Positions 6,543-9,802 of a DNA stretch of 9,802 nucleotides are shown one piece after another. Position numbers and translations under genes: made by a program. Position 1 is the first letter of the stretch, and each line of letters begins with the position of its first letter. The notes under the pieces were generated by a model. The model saw nothing but the letters and a program-made list of their open reading frames with translations, did no database searches and had not been told where the DNA came from. This DNA is from Methanosarcinales archaeon. GTDB taxonomy: Archaea > Halobacteriota > Methanosarcinia > Methanosarcinales > Methanogasteraceae. The DNA is taken from positions 1 through 9,802 of the forward strand of contig JAUWGA010000060.1 in NCBI GenBank assembly GCA_030606635.1, given 5' to 3'.

Positions 6543-9500
6543 ATGAAACGTATGAATCACATACTGATAACCGCGATGGTGCTGGTGGCGGTCGGGATGT
6601 TTGCAAACGCTGACATCCCACCGGCTCCGGCGGGACTGGATAACGACACTGGCAACTACTGGGTCAATTACACGTGGTCTAAAGACCTCGGATGCCCTGA
6701 CAACGATAACGTGACCGACTCATTCAACGTGAGCATGAATGGCACGTGGTACAACGGAACAGCAACGTTCCTGAACAAGAGCGTTGGTCCGGGCGGTTGG
6801 GCAAACATCGTGGTATGGGCGTACAACAGAACCGGCAATGGGAATATGTCGGTGGACGATGTTAGCGATAACGTGCAGGCACCGGCGATGGTTGATCCGC
6901 CAGATGACAATCTATGCACCATCATGCATCCGGATAGCGAGACTCTGAGGGAATGGATAGAAAGTTACAATGCCGCTCCCAAGGTTAATATATCAGGAGA
7001 GGGGGTTATGGCTCTTCCTGATGAGTACAGCGTACTTGGTCGCTTGGACTACAACGCAACCGAGCGCAATCAGGGTTCGTGCGGCAACTGCTGGGTATGG
7101 GCAGCCACCGGTTGCATGGAGGTTGCGCATGATGTCGAGAACGACGTGTTCGACAGACTATCCATCCAGTATCTAAACTCCCTCTACTATGATGGCACTG
7201 GCGATGGTTATGCTTGCGAAGGCGGCAATCTTGACATGTTCGTGGACTTCTACTCGGTAAATACTACATTTGCAATCCCGTGGAACAATACGAATGCCAG
7301 CTGGCAGGACGGAGGAGGCGGAACCAGTACTACAGTCCCTGCTGATAGTATCTCAACGACGCCACACTACACAATCACGCGCATCGAGGAGACCACGATC
7401 ACCACGCAAGGAGTAGGGGATACTACTGCCATCGATAACATCAAGAGTGTTCTTGCCAGCGATAACGCGGTATGGTTTGCATTTTTCCTGCCAAACTCTA
7501 CGGATTGGGATGACTTCTATACCTTCTGGGATTTAGATTCCGACACCGACCTCTGGAGTCCTGATTATTCTTGTGGTCATACGTGGGAGGAGCCGGGGGG
7601 TGGCGGTCATGCGGTGCTCTGTGTGGGTTACAATGATACAGACCCAAATAACCGATACTGGATCATGCTGAATAGCTGGGGCGCTAGCGCAAATCGACCC
7701 AACGGGCTGTTCCGGATGAATATGAGCATCAACTATAGCTGCGACCATGATTATAATGGCACGCCCTATTACAGTCTCTACTGGCAGACGCTGGACATAG
7801 ACTTCGCAGTACCAGCTCCAACGAATCTCCAGAGCATGACCGGCAACTACTGGGTCAACTACATCTGGGCTGCTGGAACTGGCATCGTCACAGACGGTTA
7901 CAACGTGAGCATGAATAGGACGTGGTACAACAGAACGGAAACATTCCTGAACTCAAGCATTGGCGCAGGCAACTGGTCAAACATCACGGTATGGGCGTGG
8001 AATGCAACTGGCAACGGAAACATGTCAGCTACCAATCTGAGCGGTAACGTGCAGGCACCAGCGGCACCAGCGATCACATCCTGGTCCAACAGCAAGACCA
8101 ACAACGACTCGACGACGATCACGGTAAACGAGTCCGAATCGGTACGCTTCAACGCAACCGCCGACCAGACGATCGAGACATGGAACTGGTACAACAACAC
8201 AGCAGACCAGTTGAGCAACTTCGATAACTACACCACAAGCTGGAGCGTTAACGGAACAAACACCGTTTCTGTGAATGCAACGAATGCAAACGGCACAACG
8301 AACACGGTTACCTGGACGATCACCGTAACCGACATCACACCACCGGCACAGGTCACGAATCTGACAAACGACACTCCGACCACAAGCACGGTCAACCTCT
8401 CGTGGACTGCAAACACAGAAGCCGATCTCGCAGGTTACAGGGTGTACCGGAACGGCACGCTGCTTGGCAGCACCGTAAACGCATATCACAGCGCAACAGG
8501 TCTCTCATCGAGCACGACATACGAGTTCAATGTCTCTGCCTACGACGACAATGGACTTGAGGGCGAGAACGCGAGCACTGTCGTGACGACGGCTGCTATA
8601 GTACATCCGGCACCAGCGATCACATCCTGGTCCAACAGCAAGACCAACAACGACTCGACGACGATCACGGTAAACGAGTCCGAATCGGTACGCTTCAACG
8701 CAACCGCCGACCAGACGATCGACACATGGCACTGGTACAACAACGGAACAGACCAGTTGAGCAACTTCGATAACTACACCACAAGCTGGAGCGTCAACGG
8801 AACAAACACGGTCTCTGTGAATGCAACGAATGATGCAAACGGCACAACGAACACGGTTACGTGGACGGTCACCGTAACCGACATCACAGCACCGGCAAAG
8901 GTCCTGAATCTGGCAAACGACACAATAACCGCAACTACGGTCGATCTCTCGTGGGATGCAAACACAGAAGCCGATCTCGTCGGGTACCGGGTGTACCAGA
9001 ACGGTGCGCTGCTTGGCAGCACCGTAAACGCATATCACAACGCAACAGGTCTCTCGTCGAGCACGACATACGAGTTCAATGTCTCTGCCTACGACGACAA
9101 CGGACTTGAGGGCGAGAACGCGAGCACTGTCGTGACGACGGCGGTCGGACCGCTCCATCACATCGATGTGACGCTGGATCCGAAGACGCTGAACATCAAT
9201 GAGTATGCGAATTTAACTGCCGCCGGATTTGATGAGAACAACGGGACGGTAACGGGTCTCGTATTTGCATGGGCTCGCAGCGATGCATACATCGGATCGC
9301 TCACTCCGGTAAACGATACTGCCACGAAATTCACGGCAGATCATGTGGGCATGACCAACATAACCGCGAGTAATGGCAGTGTGACAAGCGATCCGGTACA
9401 GGTGACTGTGAACGCAGGAACAAACAACACGACCTTCGCCAACAAGACCACCTTCAGAGCCAAATCAGGCGATGCAGCCGCAACTGGCAACTTCAAGAAC

Positions 9501-9802
9501 AACGTGAGTGGATGGATAAGCGCAACTGCCAGAGGAAACGCCACAAACTCACCCGAGGTCAATCGATCCAATCCACGCTCCGGTCTTGGATCTGGCGACA
9601 AGGTCATGAGTGGCGTCATCGTCAACGTGAGCGGCAACATCACCGAGGAGCTGGCAAAAGGAAACGGCACGATCCGCATCCAGATATGCTACAACGCTAC
9701 AACGCTCGCTGCTCTGGGTATCGATGCAAGCACTCTCGCGATATGGAAGTACAACAGCACCACAGAGAAGTGGATGCAGCAGTCCAGTACCACCACATCT
9801 GA
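6543..9802 (+). CDS. Secreted papain-like (C1A) protease, modular, 3' partial
   Basis: One frame of 1086 codons is open from ATG 6543 to the window edge, so the C-terminus is missing; the final bases TGA at 9800-9802 are out of frame. Residues 1-23 are a signal peptide (KRMNH, hydrophobic core, ANA cleavage site). Residues 25-114 and 423-506 are two copies of an archaeal surface module (GNYWVNY, NGTWYN or NRTWYN, TGNGNMS, NVQAP). Between them, about 158-415, lies a papain-family domain with NQGSCGNCW (oxyanion Gln177, nucleophile Cys183), CEGG, GGHAVLCVGY (His356) and LNSWG (Asn377), so the catalytic set is complete. Residues 509-684 and 691-867 are duplicated Ig-like plus fibronectin-III-like pairs, followed by an Ig-like domain at about 871-956 and an unassigned region. 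More than 60 N-x-S/T sequons suggest heavy N-glycosylation outside the cell. The substrate is unknown. A cell-surface protease for protein scavenging or envelope processing is inferred. Confidence 0.92.
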   Translation, partial: MKRMNHILITAMVLVAVGMFANADIPPAPAGLDNDTGNYWVNYTWSKDLGCPDNDNVTDSFNVSMNGTWYNGTATFLNKSVGPGGWANIVVWAYNRTGNGNMSVDDVSDNVQAPAMVDPPDDNLCTIMHPDSETLREWIESYNAAPKVNISGEGVMALPDEYSVLGRLDYNATERNQGSCGNCWVWAATGCMEVAHDVENDVFDRLSIQYLNSLYYDGTGDGYACEGGNLDMFVDFYSVNTTFAIPWNNTNASWQDGGGGTSTTVPADSISTTPHYTITRIEETTITTQGVGDTTAIDNIKSVLASDNAVWFAFFLPNSTDWDDFYTFWDLDSDTDLWSPDYSCGHTWEEPGGGGHAVLCVGYNDTDPNNRYWIMLNSWGASANRPNGLFRMNMSINYSCDHDYNGTPYYSLYWQTLDIDFAVPAPTNLQSMTGNYWVNYIWAAGTGIVTDGYNVSMNRTWYNRTETFLNSSIGAGNWSNITVWAWNATGNGNMSATNLSGNVQAPAAPAITSWSNSKTNNDSTTITVNESESVRFNATADQTIETWNWYNNTADQLSNFDNYTTSWSVNGTNTVSVNATNANGTTNTVTWTITVTDITPPAQVTNLTNDTPTTSTVNLSWTANTEADLAGYRVYRNGTLLGSTVNAYHSATGLSSSTTYEFNVSAYDDNGLEGENASTVVTTAAIVHPAPAITSWSNSKTNNDSTTITVNESESVRFNATADQTIDTWHWYNNGTDQLSNFDNYTTSWSVNGTNTVSVNATNDANGTTNTVTWTVTVTDITAPAKVLNLANDTITATTVDLSWDANTEADLVGYRVYQNGALLGSTVNAYHNATGLSSSTTYEFNVSAYDDNGLEGENASTVVTTAVGPLHHIDVTLDPKTLNINEYANLTAAGFDENNGTVTGLVFAWARSDAYIGSLTPVNDTATKFTADHVGMTNITASNGSVTSDPVQVTVNAGTNNTTFANKTTFRAKSGDAAATGNFKNNVSGWISATARGNATNSPEVNRSNPRSGLGSGDKVMSGVIVNVSGNITEELAKGNGTIRIQICYNATTLAALGIDASTLAIWKYNSTTEKWMQQSSTTTS
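6615..6884 (+). repeat. Surface module copy 1 (N-terminal to protease)
   Basis: This stretch encodes residues 25-114 of the protease. It shares with 7809-8060 the ordered motifs GNYWVNY, a central Val-Thr-Asp segment, VSMN-x-TWYN, TFLN-x-S, G-x-x-WxNI, VWA, TGNGNMS and NVQAP. The module type recurs in surface proteins of methanogen-related archaea. The two copies are clearly homologous but diverged, so this duplication is older than that of the downstream pair. Confidence 0.75.
7809..8060 (+). repeat. Surface module copy 2 (C-terminal to protease)
   Basis: This stretch encodes residues 423-506 and is the partner of the module at 6615-6884. It is slightly shorter because it lacks a Cys-containing insert found in copy 1 near residue 51. 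The two copies bracket the catalytic domain, as though the protease had been placed between adjacent modules. Confidence 0.75.
8067..8594 (+). repeat. Ig-like plus FN3-like tandem repeat, copy 1
   Basis: This encodes residues 509-684: a PKD/Ig-like part (PAITSWSNSK to TVTD) followed by a fibronectin-III-like part (PPAQVTNLTND to VVTTA, with LSW, YRVYRNG and YEFNVSAYDDNG). It is closely matched by 8613-9143. The first 110 bases, 8067-8176, are identical in both copies. Confidence 0.88.
8613..9143 (+). repeat. Ig-like plus FN3-like tandem repeat, copy 2
   Basis: This encodes residues 691-867 and repeats 8067-8594 with a few substitutions and one added codon (NATNDANG against NATNANG). A six-codon linker separates the copies. 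Near identity at nucleotide level, including silent positions, points to a recent duplication or ongoing gene conversion. Confidence 0.88.

Noticed and set aside
8067..9143. Repeats considered as a CRISPR or non-coding satellite
   Set aside because: There are only two long units that keep the reading frame, and the differences are codon-compatible, so they are duplicated protein domains.
7898..9161. Several long minus-strand frames opposite the protease repeats
   Set aside because: They mirror the repeated, biased codon pattern of the real plus-strand gene, have unusual Val/Cys/Arg-rich composition, match no family and carry no promoter or ribosome binding site.
9341..9802. Minus frame 9341-9679 and plus frame 9512-9802
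   Set aside because: Both overlap the still-open protease frame and have compositions explained by its Asn/Thr/Ser codons. The terminal TGA belongs to the shadow frame and does not end the protease.

Overview
The window reads as chromosomal DNA of an anaerobic euryarchaeon that uses methanogen-type C1 chemistry. The strongest pointers are the beta subunit of an archaeal acetyl-CoA decarbonylase/synthase (cdhC) and the archaeal GTP cyclohydrolase that begins methanopterin synthesis (mptA). Archaeal TATA-like boxes, a tubulin/FtsZ-superfamily protein, a methanogen-type DUF2119 protein and a huge Asn/Thr-rich surface protein agree with this. A methanogen, an anaerobic methane or alkane oxidiser (ANME-1 or Syntrophoarchaeum-like), or another archaeon with this C1 pathway would all fit; the window alone does not decide.

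Layout. Positions 3-143 hold the N-terminal third of an IS200/IS605-type transposase that stops abruptly. A hairpin-rich gap follows and may include the other end of the same element. A DUF2119 protein (302-889, +) with a carboxypeptidase-like metal-site pattern then faces, one base away, a non-canonical tubulin/FtsZ-like GTPase (891-2183, -). That gene is divergent from cdhC (2284-3726, +), and the two share a 100-base control region. cdhC stands alone, without other cdh subunits beside it. Next come argC (3876-4889, +; arginine biosynthesis) and, convergent to it, mptA (4919-5899, -; methanopterin biosynthesis).

A 640-base stretch (5900-6542) without a convincing gene follows. It holds the mptA promoter, a perfect 14-base palindrome, possible coding debris and a strong TATA-like element. 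From 6543 to the right edge runs one open frame of 1086 codons that is still open when the window ends. It encodes a secreted papain-family (C1A) cysteine protease with an intact Gln-Cys-His-Asn set. The protease domain lies between two copies of an archaeal surface module and is followed by a near-identical tandem duplication of an Ig-like plus fibronectin-III-like pair, then further Ig-like sequence.

The central genes are core metabolism (acetyl-CoA synthesis or cleavage, arginine, methanopterin) arranged as separate units rather than one operon. The two edges are the accessory parts: an insertion-sequence remnant on the left and a large, probably glycosylated extracellular protease on the right. 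No complete novel system is evident. The most unusual items are the modular protease with its recently duplicated repeats and the tubulin-like gene paired with cdhC.
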